Part shown: piece by piece, positions 1-8,474 of the stretch
Layout of the letters: each line of letters starts with the position of its first letter
Position numbering within the stretch: the first letter of the stretch is position 1
Assembly: GCA_024399655.1 (NCBI GenBank)
Contig: JAKSNP010000001.1
Span: 170,247 to 234,246, forward strand
DNA: 64,000 nt
DNA from: Paludibacteraceae bacterium
Lineage (GTDB): Bacteria > Bacteroidota > Bacteroidia > Bacteroidales > Paludibacteraceae
Direction of reading: 5' to 3'
The notes under the pieces: model-generated
The model's database searches: none
Told to the model about the DNA's origin: nothing
What the model saw: the letters and a program-made list of their open reading frames with translations, nothing else
Position numbers and translations under genes: made by a program

Positions 1-546
1 GGCAGTATCGGCGACGCCAGTAAATACTTCAATTTCGGCAATACGGCCCCCGGTGGCGGTATCACGCAAGAATGGCGTATCAAATACAAGGTCTCCAGCA
101 AGTTGCCTCTTACCATTATGTGGTGTACCCGTACTTGGGGTCGCGACGGTTATATGATTGACGGAGACGGCAATAAGATCGATCCAAGCCTTTATAATGA
201 ATTGACTCCAGATCAGCAAGAATTGTGCAGTGTAAAACGTGCATATTCCAGCTATTTTGAGGTAAGTTACGATTTCCATCTGCCTTACGACGTCACCCTT
301 ACCACCAGTCTCGGTTTCACTCCGTGGAAGAGTATGTATACCGGTTTCCAGGGTGATTTCGCCGTCAACAACCTCAGCCTCAAAGCTGTCAAATCATGGG
401 ATCTCGGCGAACATGTTTACATGAACGCCTTTGCCAACTTGATGCTCAATCCTTATGACATGTCGAATATGGCAAACGGAGGGGGAGCAATCAACGGCGG
501 TCGTCAGTTCTTGTGGAACCTCGGTTGCGGATTCTACTTGAAATAA
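1..546 (+). CDS. Outer-membrane beta-barrel protein, 3' part only
   Basis: The reading frame is open from the first base, so this is the C-terminal ~181 residues of a gene that begins upstream; the first in-frame ATG (103) is internal. The protein alternates aromatic and polar residues as in outer-membrane strands. Its last ~80 residues resemble the end of the next gene: F(S/T)PW.S followed by FAV.NLSL and then LNP near the C-terminus in both. The two look like a tandem duplication of a small barrel of unknown substrate. The gap to the next gene is short with no clear terminator, so co-transcription is likely. Function is not known; the barrel call rests on composition and the paralogue. Confidence 0.7.
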   Translation, partial: GSIGDASKYFNFGNTAPGGGITQEWRIKYKVSSKLPLTIMWCTRTWGRDGYMIDGDGNKIDPSLYNELTPDQQELCSVKRAYSSYFEVSYDFHLPYDVTLTTSLGFTPWKSMYTGFQGDFAVNNLSLKAVKSWDLGEHVYMNAFANLMLNPYDMSNMANGGGAINGGRQFLWNLGCGFYLK

Positions 547-579
547 TTATTTACAATAAAAATCCACTTGATTGCAACA

Positions 580-1449
580 ATGAAAAAACTACTTGGTTTG
601 GTGGTGGCATTCGTATTGGCTATGAGCAACATTCTGCAAGCCAATGCGGAAGCTGAATTTTCCTACGAGGCAGGAGCCGAAGTTGTAAGCGCCTATTTGT
701 GGCGTGGTACATATTGCGGAGGATTGAGTTTTCAACCTAGCGTATCTATAGGATACGAAGGCGATAAGACGAGTTTTACATTTAATGTATGGGGAAGCGT
801 CGGAGCCAGCGATTGGCGTTTCAAAAAAGATTTGGAACTGACGGCTGAAGGCTATGATCCGAACACTTATTTTTCTCCCGAATTGGATATTGCGGCTCAA
901 TTCTCGTTATTCGGTTTTAATGTAGGATTTACCCACTATTATTACTTTGGAGGAAGCAATTTCTTCTCGTGGCAACCGATTCAAACGGTCTATGAAAACG
1001 AGAACACCTCCACCACCGAAGTTCAGGCCGGTTTTGATTTCGGATACTGGTTCGAAAACGTTCCAATATACATCAATTGGTACACCATGGTAGCAGGTTG
1101 CGACGGCTTTACCGATGAAACCACTGGAGAGGTACGTCAAAACTACACCAGTTATCTTGAACTCGGTTTTGCACAAGATTTCTCCCACGGTTGGAGTCTG
1201 GACGCCAACATCGGCTTCTCGCCCTGGACGAGTCAGGACATCTACGGCAATGAAGGTTTCGCCGTTCAGAATTTGTCATTACGGCTTGACAAGACATGGG
1301 AGTGGGACGCTTGTTCACTCAGCATCTTTGCTCAGGGCATGCTCAACCCCAGCGCCATCAACAAAGAAAATGTGTACATTCACGAAGGCGGTGAACTTAA
1401 AGCAGACCAAGCACTCAATGGATTGATCGGTTTGGGCATTTGGTTCTAA
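580..1449 (+). CDS. Small outer-membrane beta-barrel protein, paralogue of upstream gene
   Basis: A 289-residue secreted protein. The start is set at the ATG at 580 because it opens a typical signal peptide (MKKLLGLVVAFVLAMSN, cleavage after ANA near residue 24); the TTG twelve bases upstream is not needed. The mature part is rich in aromatic residues with repeated YLWRG, FGFNVGFTHYYYF and W.LDANIGFSPW strand-like stretches, and ends in aromatic Phe, the usual outer-membrane insertion signal. It is a paralogue of the upstream partial gene. apbE follows after 4 bp and bamD after that, so it may be transcribed with envelope-assembly genes. Substrate or role cannot be read from the sequence. Confidence 0.75.
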   Translation: MKKLLGLVVAFVLAMSNILQANAEAEFSYEAGAEVVSAYLWRGTYCGGLSFQPSVSIGYEGDKTSFTFNVWGSVGASDWRFKKDLELTAEGYDPNTYFSPELDIAAQFSLFGFNVGFTHYYYFGGSNFFSWQPIQTVYENENTSTTEVQAGFDFGYWFENVPIYINWYTMVAGCDGFTDETTGEVRQNYTSYLELGFAQDFSHGWSLDANIGFSPWTSQDIYGNEGFAVQNLSLRLDKTWEWDACSLSIFAQGMLNPSAINKENVYIHEGGELKADQALNGLIGLGIWF

Positions 1450-1453
1450 ACAA

Positions 1454-2467
1454 ATGGATAGAAGAAAGAAAATCATATTGGCGGGAATTCCCCTGTTGCT
1501 GGCTACTGTTTTGCTGCTATGTTGGCCCGAAGATGAAGCACGCGCTATGAAATATTATCACAATCGCGGATTCATTTTCGGCACCTACTATTCCATAAAA
1601 TACGAAGCTTCGCAAGATATGGAGAAGGAAATTCTATCGGCACTCGGTGAAGTGGATTCCACTTTCAGTATGTTCAATGCCAATTCTATCATTTCAGCAA
1701 TCAACGGCAATCAGGATGTCACCACCACCCCACTCTTCGAAGAAGTGTTTGCCACAGCGTTAGATGTGAGCGAAAGCAGTTTCGGAGCATTCGATATAAC
1801 CATTGCCCCTTTGGTCAACTATTGGGGGTTCGGTTTTGAAAATTCGGATACAGACTCCCACACATCAGCGGAAGTGGATAGTATCCTGCAATTCGTAGGA
1901 TATAGGAATGTGGACATCCTCAATCATACCGTCTACAAAGCAGATCCACGTACACAAATGGATCTGAGCGCTATTGCTAAAGGCTTGGGATGCGACCAGG
2001 CAGCAGCCGTTCTTCAATCTCATGGCTGTATCAATTATATGGTGGATATAGGCGGTGAAATAGTAGTACAAGGTGTCAATAAAAAAGGTAAGCCATGGTC
2101 TGTGGGCATCGTTAAACCACTTGACGACCCGGATGCTTATGAACAGGAACTGATGGATACTATATTTTCTTCGTCCTTATGTATGGCCACCAGCGGCAAC
2201 TACCGTAGGTTCTATTACGAAGGCACGGAAAAACGTAGTCACACCATCGATCCACGTACAGGTTATCCCGTACAGCACAACCTGCTATCCGCCACTATTG
2301 TGGCTTCCTCATGTATGCAAGCAGACGCGCTGGCCACAGCATGCATGGTTCTCGGCCCCAAAGATGCTCTTGAACTGATTGCCCGCATGCCAAACACCGC
2401 CTGCTACCTGATTGTCGGCGAAAAAGACGGAATGAAAATAGTGACCAGCCCAAATTGGAATTACTGA
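1454..2467 (+). CDS. apbE: FAD:protein FMN transferase (ApbE family)
   Basis: ApbE attaches FMN covalently to Thr in flavoproteins such as the NqrB/NqrC and RnfG/RnfD subunits, acting outside the cytoplasmic membrane. The 337-residue length is typical. Residues 1-30 form a signal or anchor segment (RRKKIILAGIPLLLATVLL) without a clear lipobox cysteine. Family motifs follow in order: FGTYYSIKY near the start of the domain, MDLSAIAKGLGCD in the middle, VDIGGEIVVQG, MATSGNYRRFY, and HTIDPRTGYPV near residue 260, the metal/FAD-binding core. The start lies 4 bp after the barrel gene and the stop overlaps the bamD start (TGATG). Lineage knowledge suggests NQR as the client; no Nqr gene is in the window. 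Confidence 0.92.
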   Translation: MDRRKKIILAGIPLLLATVLLLCWPEDEARAMKYYHNRGFIFGTYYSIKYEASQDMEKEILSALGEVDSTFSMFNANSIISAINGNQDVTTTPLFEEVFATALDVSESSFGAFDITIAPLVNYWGFGFENSDTDSHTSAEVDSILQFVGYRNVDILNHTVYKADPRTQMDLSAIAKGLGCDQAAAVLQSHGCINYMVDIGGEIVVQGVNKKGKPWSVGIVKPLDDPDAYEQELMDTIFSSSLCMATSGNYRRFYYEGTEKRSHTIDPRTGYPVQHNLLSATIVASSCMQADALATACMVLGPKDALELIARMPNTACYLIVGEKDGMKIVTSPNWNY

Positions 2468-3270
2468 TGAGTATCAAAAAAATCATAGTATTGTTCGCTT
2501 CCTCCCTTTTGCTGGGCAGTTGCGGTGAGTATCAGAAACTTCTCAAATCTTCTGATCCGGACTTGAAATACGAATCCGCATTGGCATTCTTCAATGACGG
2601 GAAGTACGCCAAGGCCCTCACGTTGTTTGAAGACGTATCTTCATACTACAAAGGAACCGAACGAGCACAGGAAGTAATCATATATCTGGCACGCAGTTAC
2701 ATGGGCATGCAACAATACCTGTCCTCAGCCGAATACTACGAGGTTTACCTTCGTAATTATCCCAAAGGACGCTATTCCACCGAAGCACGATTTCAAGTGG
2801 CGCATTGTTACTACCTCGACTCCCCGGACGCTCGACTCGACCAAACCGAAACAAAAAAGGCGATTGACTACTACCTTCAGTTTATAGAACTCTATCCGCA
2901 GAGCCCTTATGCTGAACAATCGTACCAAGAATTGGCCGAACTATATAATAAATTGGCACTCAAAGAACTCAAAAGCGCCCAACTGTATTATAATCTCGGC
3001 ACCTATTTGGGTGACAATTACCTTAGTTGCGAAATCGTAGCCAGGAATGCGCTGAAAGACTATCCGAGCAACGCCTATTGCGAAGAATTCTGCTGGCTCA
3101 TTCTCGCCAGCAAATACCAACGCATGGTATATTCCGTTGATGAAAAGAAAGGTGATCGGGCTCGAGAAGCCGATGACGAGTATTATAGTTTCATCACCGA
3201 ATACCCAGAAAGCAAACATATTAAGGAAGCCGAACGCTTCCACAAAGAAATAGCAAAAATACTGCAATAA
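2467..3270 (+). CDS. bamD: Outer-membrane assembly lipoprotein BamD
   Basis: A 267-residue lipoprotein with five tetratricopeptide-type helical repeats, the part of the BAM complex that binds BamA and helps insert barrels into the outer membrane. The signal peptide ends in a lipobox (LLLGSC, Cys at about residue 20). The TPR signature DGKYAKALTLFEDV is followed by repeated YP.(G/S).Y patterns, including NYPKGRYS and LYPQSPYAEQSY. The ATG used overlaps the apbE stop; a TTG upstream would only add four residues before a perfectly placed signal peptide. rpoZ follows after 4 bp and coaBC after that; a bamD-rpoZ-coaBC order is common in Bacteroidales. Confidence 0.92.
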   Translation: MSIKKIIVLFASSLLLGSCGEYQKLLKSSDPDLKYESALAFFNDGKYAKALTLFEDVSSYYKGTERAQEVIIYLARSYMGMQQYLSSAEYYEVYLRNYPKGRYSTEARFQVAHCYYLDSPDARLDQTETKKAIDYYLQFIELYPQSPYAEQSYQELAELYNKLALKELKSAQLYYNLGTYLGDNYLSCEIVARNALKDYPSNAYCEEFCWLILASKYQRMVYSVDEKKGDRAREADDEYYSFITEYPESKHIKEAERFHKEIAKILQ

Positions 3271-3274
3271 AATT

Positions 3275-3607
3275 ATGGACTACAAAAAAAGTAAAGCGCC
3301 TAAGAACACTCTTACGCGCGACATGAACCAACTGACAGAAAAAGTAGGTAATGTTTACGAGACCGTTGCTATTATCGGCAAACGCGCCAATCAGATTTCC
3401 AACGCTCTCAAAAAAGAACTGGACGCAAAACTTCAGGACTTCTCTCAACCTCAAGATGCCTTAGATGAAAGTTTTGAAAACAAGGAACAAATCGAAATCT
3501 CGCGCAGTTACGAGCGACTTCCCAAAGCTACGCTTATGGCTACGCAGGAATTCATTGACGATCAACTGATGTTCAAAACCGGCAGTCGCGACGAGCAACT
3601 GAAATAA
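3275..3607 (+). CDS. rpoZ: RNA polymerase omega-like subunit (Rpb6 family)
   Basis: A 110-residue protein of the Bacteroidota Rpb6/omega family, which stabilises assembly of the beta-prime subunit in RNA polymerase. The conserved stretch is VGNVYETVAIIGKRANQI around residues 23-40, the region corresponding to the omega fold; the remainder is acidic and ends EFIDDQLMFK. Divergent from proteobacterial omega but typical for this phylum. It sits between bamD (4 bp upstream) and coaBC (15 bp downstream) and is almost certainly co-transcribed with them. Confidence 0.85.
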   Translation: MDYKKSKAPKNTLTRDMNQLTEKVGNVYETVAIIGKRANQISNALKKELDAKLQDFSQPQDALDESFENKEQIEISRSYERLPKATLMATQEFIDDQLMFKTGSRDEQLK

Positions 3608-3622
3608 TTGTCCATTCAACTA

Positions 3623-4774
3623 ATGACATTACAAGGCAAACACATCCTCGTGGGAATCAGCGGCGGAATTGCAGCCTACAAAATTCCCGAATTGATTCGG
3701 CTCCTCCAAAAAGAAGGAGCGGAAGTGCGCGTTACCACTACGGAAAACGCTCTGCAGTTCGTCACCGAATTAACCCTGCGCACGCTGACGGGCGCTTTAG
3801 TGTATAGCGATGTTTTTGCCGCCGTCAATCAGCACGCCACAGAGCACATTTCACTCCCAGATTGGGCTGACCTCATGGTTATTGCTCCGGCTACAGCCAA
3901 TATTTTGGGAAAAATGGCTCATGGCATTGCCGATGACGCTCTTACCACCACCTTCGCCGCTATGCTAAAACCTGTAGTCATAGCGCCCGCGATGAACGAT
4001 AAGATGTACATCAATCCTGCAACACAAGACGCGATGCATCTGCTTTCTTCACAACAGCATATCACTATGCTGGATTGCGCTACCGGCTATCTGGCGTGCG
4101 GAAGCGAAGGGAAAGGACGCATGCAGGAAATAGATGTCATCGCCGAAGCTGTCATTTCCGCCTTAACGCCCAAAACTTTACTCGGGAAAAAAGTGATGAT
4201 TACATCCGGACCGACACAAGAAAAACTCGACCCGGTCCGTTTTATCAGCAATTTCTCAACAGGAAAACAAGGCAGAGCCCTTGCTAAGGAAGCAGCTCGC
4301 CGAGGAGCTGAAGTCACGCTCATTAGCGGTTCTATGTCCGCCCAGGAAATGTATGAGACTTGCATGCAAACTTTCCCCCAAATGGATATCGCCATCTTGG
4401 CTGCCGCTGTCGCAGATTTCACGCCAGAAGAAGTGGCTCCTGAAAAAATCAAAAAACAACCGGGACAAACAGAGATGATACTCCGTCTGCGCAAAACGCC
4501 TGATATAGCGGCCTCGTTGGGAAAAATCAAACGACAAGATCAGACACTCATCGGATTTGCACTTGAAACTGAAAACGAGGAATTCAACGCACTACGCAAA
4601 CTTGAGCAAAAAAACCTCGACATGATTGTGCTCAATTCACTTAAAGACAAAGGCGCCGGATTTGGCTACGACACCAACAAAGTCACTTTCCTCACTCGCG
4701 ACGGACATAAAAAAAGCCTCCCCCTTATGTCTAAGGAGGAGACCGCATCCGAAATTATCAATTGTCTTTCTTAA
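3623..4774 (+). CDS. coaBC: Bifunctional phosphopantothenoylcysteine synthetase/decarboxylase
   Basis: Two steps of coenzyme A synthesis in one 383-residue cytosolic protein. The N-terminal CoaC half (about 1-185) binds FMN: ISGGIAAYK, the catalytic His in TEHISLPDWADL, the PAMNDKMY substrate clamp, and the GYLACGSEGKGRM loop with its active Cys. The C-terminal CoaB half starts at GKKVMITSGPTQEKLDPVR, with the CTP/phosphopantothenate-binding ISNFSTGKQG and the KIKK lysines. The ATG at 3623 is preferred over an in-frame TTG at 3608 because MTLQGKHILVGISGG matches the usual family start. The 3' end overlaps the convergent DUF3276 gene by 17 bp. Confidence 0.95.
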   Translation: MTLQGKHILVGISGGIAAYKIPELIRLLQKEGAEVRVTTTENALQFVTELTLRTLTGALVYSDVFAAVNQHATEHISLPDWADLMVIAPATANILGKMAHGIADDALTTTFAAMLKPVVIAPAMNDKMYINPATQDAMHLLSSQQHITMLDCATGYLACGSEGKGRMQEIDVIAEAVISALTPKTLLGKKVMITSGPTQEKLDPVRFISNFSTGKQGRALAKEAARRGAEVTLISGSMSAQEMYETCMQTFPQMDIAILAAAVADFTPEEVAPEKIKKQPGQTEMILRLRKTPDIAASLGKIKRQDQTLIGFALETENEEFNALRKLEQKNLDMIVLNSLKDKGAGFGYDTNKVTFLTRDGHKKSLPLMSKEETASEIINCLS

Positions 4775-5144
4775 GGCGTCCGAACAATCCGCGACGATGC
4801 TTTTCTTCCACCGGAGTTTCCACAGCTTCCGGTTCTTCTTCACGCGGTGTCCATTCCGGACGTTCTTCTATATCGCCTACCTGATTCTTAACATATTCAA
4901 TCACATCATTCAAGCCTTCTGTAAAATGAGCGAAATCCTCTTTGTACAAGAACACTTTGTGTTTCTCGAATTGAGGCACTTCATCCTCCGCTCCACTCTT
5001 TTTCTTGCTCTCCGTAATACATAAATACAAATCTGCATTACGAGCTTTTTTGACATCCAGATAATAGATGCGCTTCCCTGCTTTCACTGAACGCGAGTAT
5101 ACTATCTCGGGTTCTTTTCTTTCTTCAAATCTGCGATTTTCCAT
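4758..5144 (-). CDS. PUR-family nucleic-acid-binding protein (DUF3276)
   Basis: A 128-residue Bacteroidota protein of the DUF3276/PUR family. The N-terminal ~90 residues form the PUR repeat: an EIVYSRSVKAGKRIYYLDVK strand-rich segment, then DLYLCITESKKK and HKVFLYKEDFAHFTEGL. The C-terminal tail (from about residue 95) is acidic/proline-rich and then basic (RRGLFGRLKKDN). PUR domains bind purine-rich single-stranded DNA or RNA; the cellular role in this phylum is not settled. It is transcribed away from nusB from a promoter that overlaps the nusB promoter, and converges on coaBC. Confidence 0.8.
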   Translation of the reverse strand: MENRRFEERKEPEIVYSRSVKAGKRIYYLDVKKARNADLYLCITESKKKSGAEDEVPQFEKHKVFLYKEDFAHFTEGLNDVIEYVKNQVGDIEERPEWTPREEEPEAVETPVEEKHRRGLFGRLKKDN

Positions 5145-5208
5145 CTGTTTTTTGTGCTTAATTCAACTTATGATTTAAGAAAAATCATTATTCTTCAAAA
5201 ATCGACCG

Positions 5209-5239
5209 CAAAATTACAACTTTTTTTGTATATCTCAAA
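5209..5239 (-). promoter_or_regulatory. Bacteroidota-type promoter for the DUF3276 gene
   Basis: On the minus strand TTTG (5236-5239) is followed after 19 bases by TAATTTTG (5209-5216). This fits the Bacteroidota sigma consensus. It lies 65 bp upstream of the DUF3276 start and interleaves with the opposing nusB promoter. Confidence 0.75.
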
Positions 5240-5256
5240 ATTTATTTGTAATTTTG
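5225..5256 (+). promoter_or_regulatory. Bacteroidota-type promoter for nusB-yajC-ybbR-like
   Basis: TTTG (5225-5228), 20 bases, then TAATTTTG (5249-5256). The start codon of nusB is 25 bp downstream. The upstream element falls inside the spacer of the opposing DUF3276 promoter, so polymerase could not occupy both at once. Confidence 0.75.
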
Positions 5257-5280
5257 CACGATATTTTGTATATTTAATCT

Positions 5281-6219
5281 ATGATTAATCGAACTATGGT
5301 GCGAACTAAGGTCCTTCAAGCCTTGTACGCATATTATCAAGACCAGGAAAAAACACCTCTTACTGCCCGCAAAGAGTTGCGTAATAGTTATGCGGACACC
5401 TATGCTTTGTACTGCATGTTGCTCGACTTTCCTAACGAGCTCGTCCGCCATGCTGCATCCCTTCAAGACGATGCTATTGCACGCGCACGCATCACGCATA
5501 CAACATATACGGCCAATCATCGTTTTATCGACAACCAACTAATCGACCAGCTTTTCACCAACCGCCGACTCCGTCACGAATTGGAAGAACAACATCTCGG
5601 ATGGGACACCGGACATAGTGCAGTCAGCGCCATCTACAAACAATTCTCCGAGAGCGATGTCTTCAAAGAATATATGGCTCTTGAACACACGACCTATGAA
5701 GACGACAAACGTATTATTCGGAAGCTCTACGCAGATTTTCTACCTTCCAACGAAGCACTCGAATCCGCATTGGAGGAAATGGAACTCACGCTTGACCGGC
5801 AGAATTGGGTAACCGACCTCAATGTGGTTCTCAGTTACGTAATCAAAACCATCAAACGTTTTAACGAAGAAACCACGCCAGACGAACCCTTGCTCGAGAT
5901 GTTTGACAACGAAGATGAACTCAATTTCGGGCAGGAATTGCTACGATATGCGATTGAACGCAAAGACGAATACGAGACACTCATCAACGCTCATCTCAAA
6001 AATTGGGATGCTGACCGTATCGCATTCATGGATCGGGTCATCCTGCTAACAGCTCTTGCTGAAATTCTCAACTTCCAATCCATCGCCATAGAAGTCAGCA
6101 TCAACGAATACCTCGAATTGGCAAAAGAATACTCCGGTGACAAGAGCCACCTCTTTATCAACGGCGTTCTTGACGAAATCGTTAAAGACCTCAAACGACA
6201 AAACAAACTTTTCAAATAA
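5281..6219 (+). CDS. nusB: Transcription antitermination factor NusB
   Basis: NusB binds boxA RNA with S10 in the antitermination complex for rRNA operons. At 312 residues this is the long form usual in Bacteroidota: about 150 extra N-terminal residues precede the helical NusB domain. The domain is recognised near the C-terminus by RDEYETLINAHLKNWDADR, DRVILLTALAEILNF and the family pattern ISINEYLELAKEYSGDKS(H)LFINGVLD (here with EVSINEYLELAKEYSG). The promoter lies immediately upstream. yajC follows after 24 bp and the YbbR-like gene after that, an order seen widely in Bacteroidales. Confidence 0.9.
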   Translation: MINRTMVRTKVLQALYAYYQDQEKTPLTARKELRNSYADTYALYCMLLDFPNELVRHAASLQDDAIARARITHTTYTANHRFIDNQLIDQLFTNRRLRHELEEQHLGWDTGHSAVSAIYKQFSESDVFKEYMALEHTTYEDDKRIIRKLYADFLPSNEALESALEEMELTLDRQNWVTDLNVVLSYVIKTIKRFNEETTPDEPLLEMFDNEDELNFGQELLRYAIERKDEYETLINAHLKNWDADRIAFMDRVILLTALAEILNFQSIAIEVSINEYLELAKEYSGDKSHLFINGVLDEIVKDLKRQNKLFK

Positions 6220-6243
6220 AAACAATTCAAAAAATTCAATACT

Positions 6244-6591
6244 ATGCTTAATCTCATTTTACTTCAAAATGCAGCAGCTGCCAATGGAGCTGCCCAAGGT
6301 AGCCAATGGTCATTCTGGATTATGATGATCCTTATTTTTGTGGTCTTCTATTTCTTTATGATCCGTCCACAAACAAAAAAACAGAAAGAACTGCAGAAAC
6401 AACGTGACGCCATGAAAAAAGGCGATAAAGTAGTTACTGCCGGCGGAATCTACGGTATCATCAAAGAATCACAAGAAACCACTTTCATCATCGAAATTGC
6501 TAAAGATATCACCATCAAAGTGGACAAAGGTAGTGTTTATATCGCTGCTGAAGACGCTCAAGCTGCTCCAAAAGAAGGTGAAAATCGCTAA
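6244..6591 (+). CDS. yajC: Preprotein translocase subunit YajC
   Basis: A 115-residue single-span inner-membrane protein of the SecDF-YajC holotranslocon. A transmembrane helix (about residues 26-41, WIMMILIFVVFYFFMI) is followed by the invariant RPQ motif (MIRPQTKKQKE), then the compact basic domain with GDKVVTAGGIYGII, the most conserved YajC stretch. The C-terminal tail is Ala/Glu-rich. The N-terminal MLNLILLQNAAAANGAAQG leads directly into the helix, so the ATG is well supported. Likely in one operon with nusB. Confidence 0.93.
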   Translation: MLNLILLQNAAAANGAAQGSQWSFWIMMILIFVVFYFFMIRPQTKKQKELQKQRDAMKKGDKVVTAGGIYGIIKESQETTFIIEIAKDITIKVDKGSVYIAAEDAQAAPKEGENR

Positions 6592-6640
6592 TCACCCTCT
6601 TTAATTCAAGCGCTTGTCTTAACGCATTTTTAGCTTTGAT

Positions 6641-6682
6641 TCCGTAACTCACCCGTAGCATACATCGCGCTACCGTTACGCA
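6641..6682. other. Imperfect inverted repeat between yajC and ybbR-like gene
   Basis: CGTAAC (6643-6648) and GTAGC (6655-6659) are mirrored by GCTAC (6669-6673) and GTTACG (6675-6680), giving an interrupted hairpin with a 9-base loop. There is no T-run, so it is not a standard terminator. The rest of the 120-bp gap shows no promoter. Confidence 0.35.
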
Positions 6683-6711
6683 TCCTTCATACCATCCTCA
6701 TTCAAACTATC

Positions 6712-7359
6712 ATGTACAAAAAAATCTTGATATATTTAGGTTTTACGGTGTTGGCTACAGCCCTTTGGTGGGTTCATGCTCTCACTTCCGTTCGTGACAA
6801 CACGATCAAACTGCCTATTGATTATATCGGCCTGAGCGAGAATGTAACGATGGACCACGAGCTACCGGCTACTTTGCGTATTGTAGTACGCGATAAAGGG
6901 CACAACCTTCTTGAATTCATCCACAGCCACCCGACTGTCAAAATTGACATAGACAGCCGGATGAAAACGGACGAAGGAAATGTGGACATCTCGAAAGACG
7001 AACTGGAATCGCAGGTTACTAAAATACTGCCTCCGACATCCGAGTTACTTCGAATTAAACCAGAAAGCATCAGTTTTACCTACTCCGAAAGGTATACGGA
7101 AAAAGTATTCACGCTTCCTATCGAAGTTCGGGGGGCAAATTCCGCCCAACAAGTTCGCCTATTTCCGGCTCAAGTCGAAGTTACGCTTCGTATCAGTATC
7201 GATCACTATCAAGATCTTAGCGAACAAGATGTCACTGCTTATATCGAAATGCCACGACAAGCCTCTGACCAACTGCCTATCAAAATCAAGTGCAAAAACA
7301 AACATGTAACACATTTCCGTTTCAAACCGGAAACTGTTGAATACTTGGTAGAACAATGA
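6712..7359 (+). CDS. YbbR-like (CdaR-type) domain protein
   Basis: A 215-residue protein with one N-terminal membrane anchor (about 5-25, ILIYLGFTVLATALWWVHAL) and an extracytoplasmic beta-rich part made of two YbbR-like units. The first has LPIDYIGLSENVTM with VRDKGHNLLEF, the second ESISFTYSERYTEKVF. In Firmicutes such domains regulate diadenylate cyclase; here no cyclase gene is adjacent and the role is unknown. The stop overlaps the next start (ATGA), so translation of the aminotransferase is probably coupled. In many relatives this position is followed by coaE, which is absent here. Confidence 0.75.
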   Translation: MYKKILIYLGFTVLATALWWVHALTSVRDNTIKLPIDYIGLSENVTMDHELPATLRIVVRDKGHNLLEFIHSHPTVKIDIDSRMKTDEGNVDISKDELESQVTKILPPTSELLRIKPESISFTYSERYTEKVFTLPIEVRGANSAQQVRLFPAQVEVTLRISIDHYQDLSEQDVTAYIEMPRQASDQLPIKIKCKNKHVTHFRFKPETVEYLVEQ

Positions 7360-8474
7360 AAAAAATTCAAATGGTAGATCTTCAGAGTCAATACCTCCGA
7401 CTTCAAGAGGATATTGACCGCAATATGCAACAAGTGATCGAGTCCGCTCAATTCATCAAAGGACCGGCCGTCACTCAATTTGCCGAACATCTTCAATCCT
7501 ATCTCAATGTTCGCCATGTCATTCCCGTCGGAAACGGAACCGATGCGCTTCAGATTGCTTTGATGGCACTTGGTCTACGCCCGGGCGACGAAGTGATAAC
7601 CCCCACTTTCACCTTTATTGCTACAGCAGAAGTGGTGGCTCTTCTCGGGCTAACTCCCGTTGTGGTGGATGTTGATTGGGATACGATGACTATGGATGTC
7701 AATGCCGTACGCAAAGCCATCACTCCCAAAACAAAAGCGATTGTTCCCGTTCACTTGTTTGGACAATGCGCCGATATGCAAAATCTCATGGCACTCGCCG
7801 AAGAATACGGACTATTCGTTGTAGAAGATGCATGTCAAGCCATCGGCGCTGAATACAAATTCACCGACGGAACTATCAAGAAAGCAGGAACAATCGGGCA
7901 TATCGGATGCACAAGTTTCTTCCCCAGCAAAAACCTCGGATGCTATGGTGACGGTGGAGCCATTTTCACCAACGACGACGCACTTGCCGAACAAATGCAA
8001 GCAATTGCCAACCACGGTTGCAAAATACGTTATCACCACGATTTCGTAGGAGTCAACTCACGCCTTGACAGTATTCAAGCTGCCGTATTGGATGCAAAAC
8101 TGCCGCACCTCGACGAATTCAATGCAGCACGCCGTCAGGCCGCTGATGTTTATGACCAAGCATTCTGCGGGAATCCGCATCTCCTTGTTCCCGCACGCAA
8201 TCCGCAATCGTCACATGTTTTCCATCAATATACTCTCCGCCTGATTGATATCGACCGCGATGCGCTCAAAAGCCGTCTGGCTGAAGCAGGAATACCGGTG
8301 ATGATATATTACCCCGTTCCTTTGCATCTCCAGAAAGCTTATCAAGATTCTCGATATAAGCAGGGAGATTTTCCCGTGGCTGAACGATTGGCTTCTTGCG
8401 TTCTCTCTTTGCCTATGCATACGGAATTAACGGATGAACAACTGAAATACATCATTCAACATGTCCTCGCTTAA
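7356..8474 (+). CDS. DegT/DnrJ/EryC1/StrS-family sugar aminotransferase
   Basis: A 372-residue PLP enzyme that transaminates keto-sugar nucleotides for O-antigen, capsule or glycoprotein sugars. Family marks: MVDLQSQYLRLQEDI at the start, GNGTDALQIALMALGL, PGDEVITPTFTFIATAE, the VPVHLFGQCADM segment, VEDACQAIGAEY, and the Schiff-base lysine in SFFPSKNLGCYGDGGA (about Lys192). The C-terminal YYPVPLHLQKAYQD motif is also typical. The nucleotide sugar used cannot be decided. It overlaps the YbbR-like gene by 4 bp and rpoN by 14 bp, suggesting one transcript despite unrelated functions. Confidence 0.9.
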   Translation: MKKIQMVDLQSQYLRLQEDIDRNMQQVIESAQFIKGPAVTQFAEHLQSYLNVRHVIPVGNGTDALQIALMALGLRPGDEVITPTFTFIATAEVVALLGLTPVVVDVDWDTMTMDVNAVRKAITPKTKAIVPVHLFGQCADMQNLMALAEEYGLFVVEDACQAIGAEYKFTDGTIKKAGTIGHIGCTSFFPSKNLGCYGDGGAIFTNDDALAEQMQAIANHGCKIRYHHDFVGVNSRLDSIQAAVLDAKLPHLDEFNAARRQAADVYDQAFCGNPHLLVPARNPQSSHVFHQYTLRLIDIDRDALKSRLAEAGIPVMIYYPVPLHLQKAYQDSRYKQGDFPVAERLASCVLSLPMHTELTDEQLKYIIQHVLA

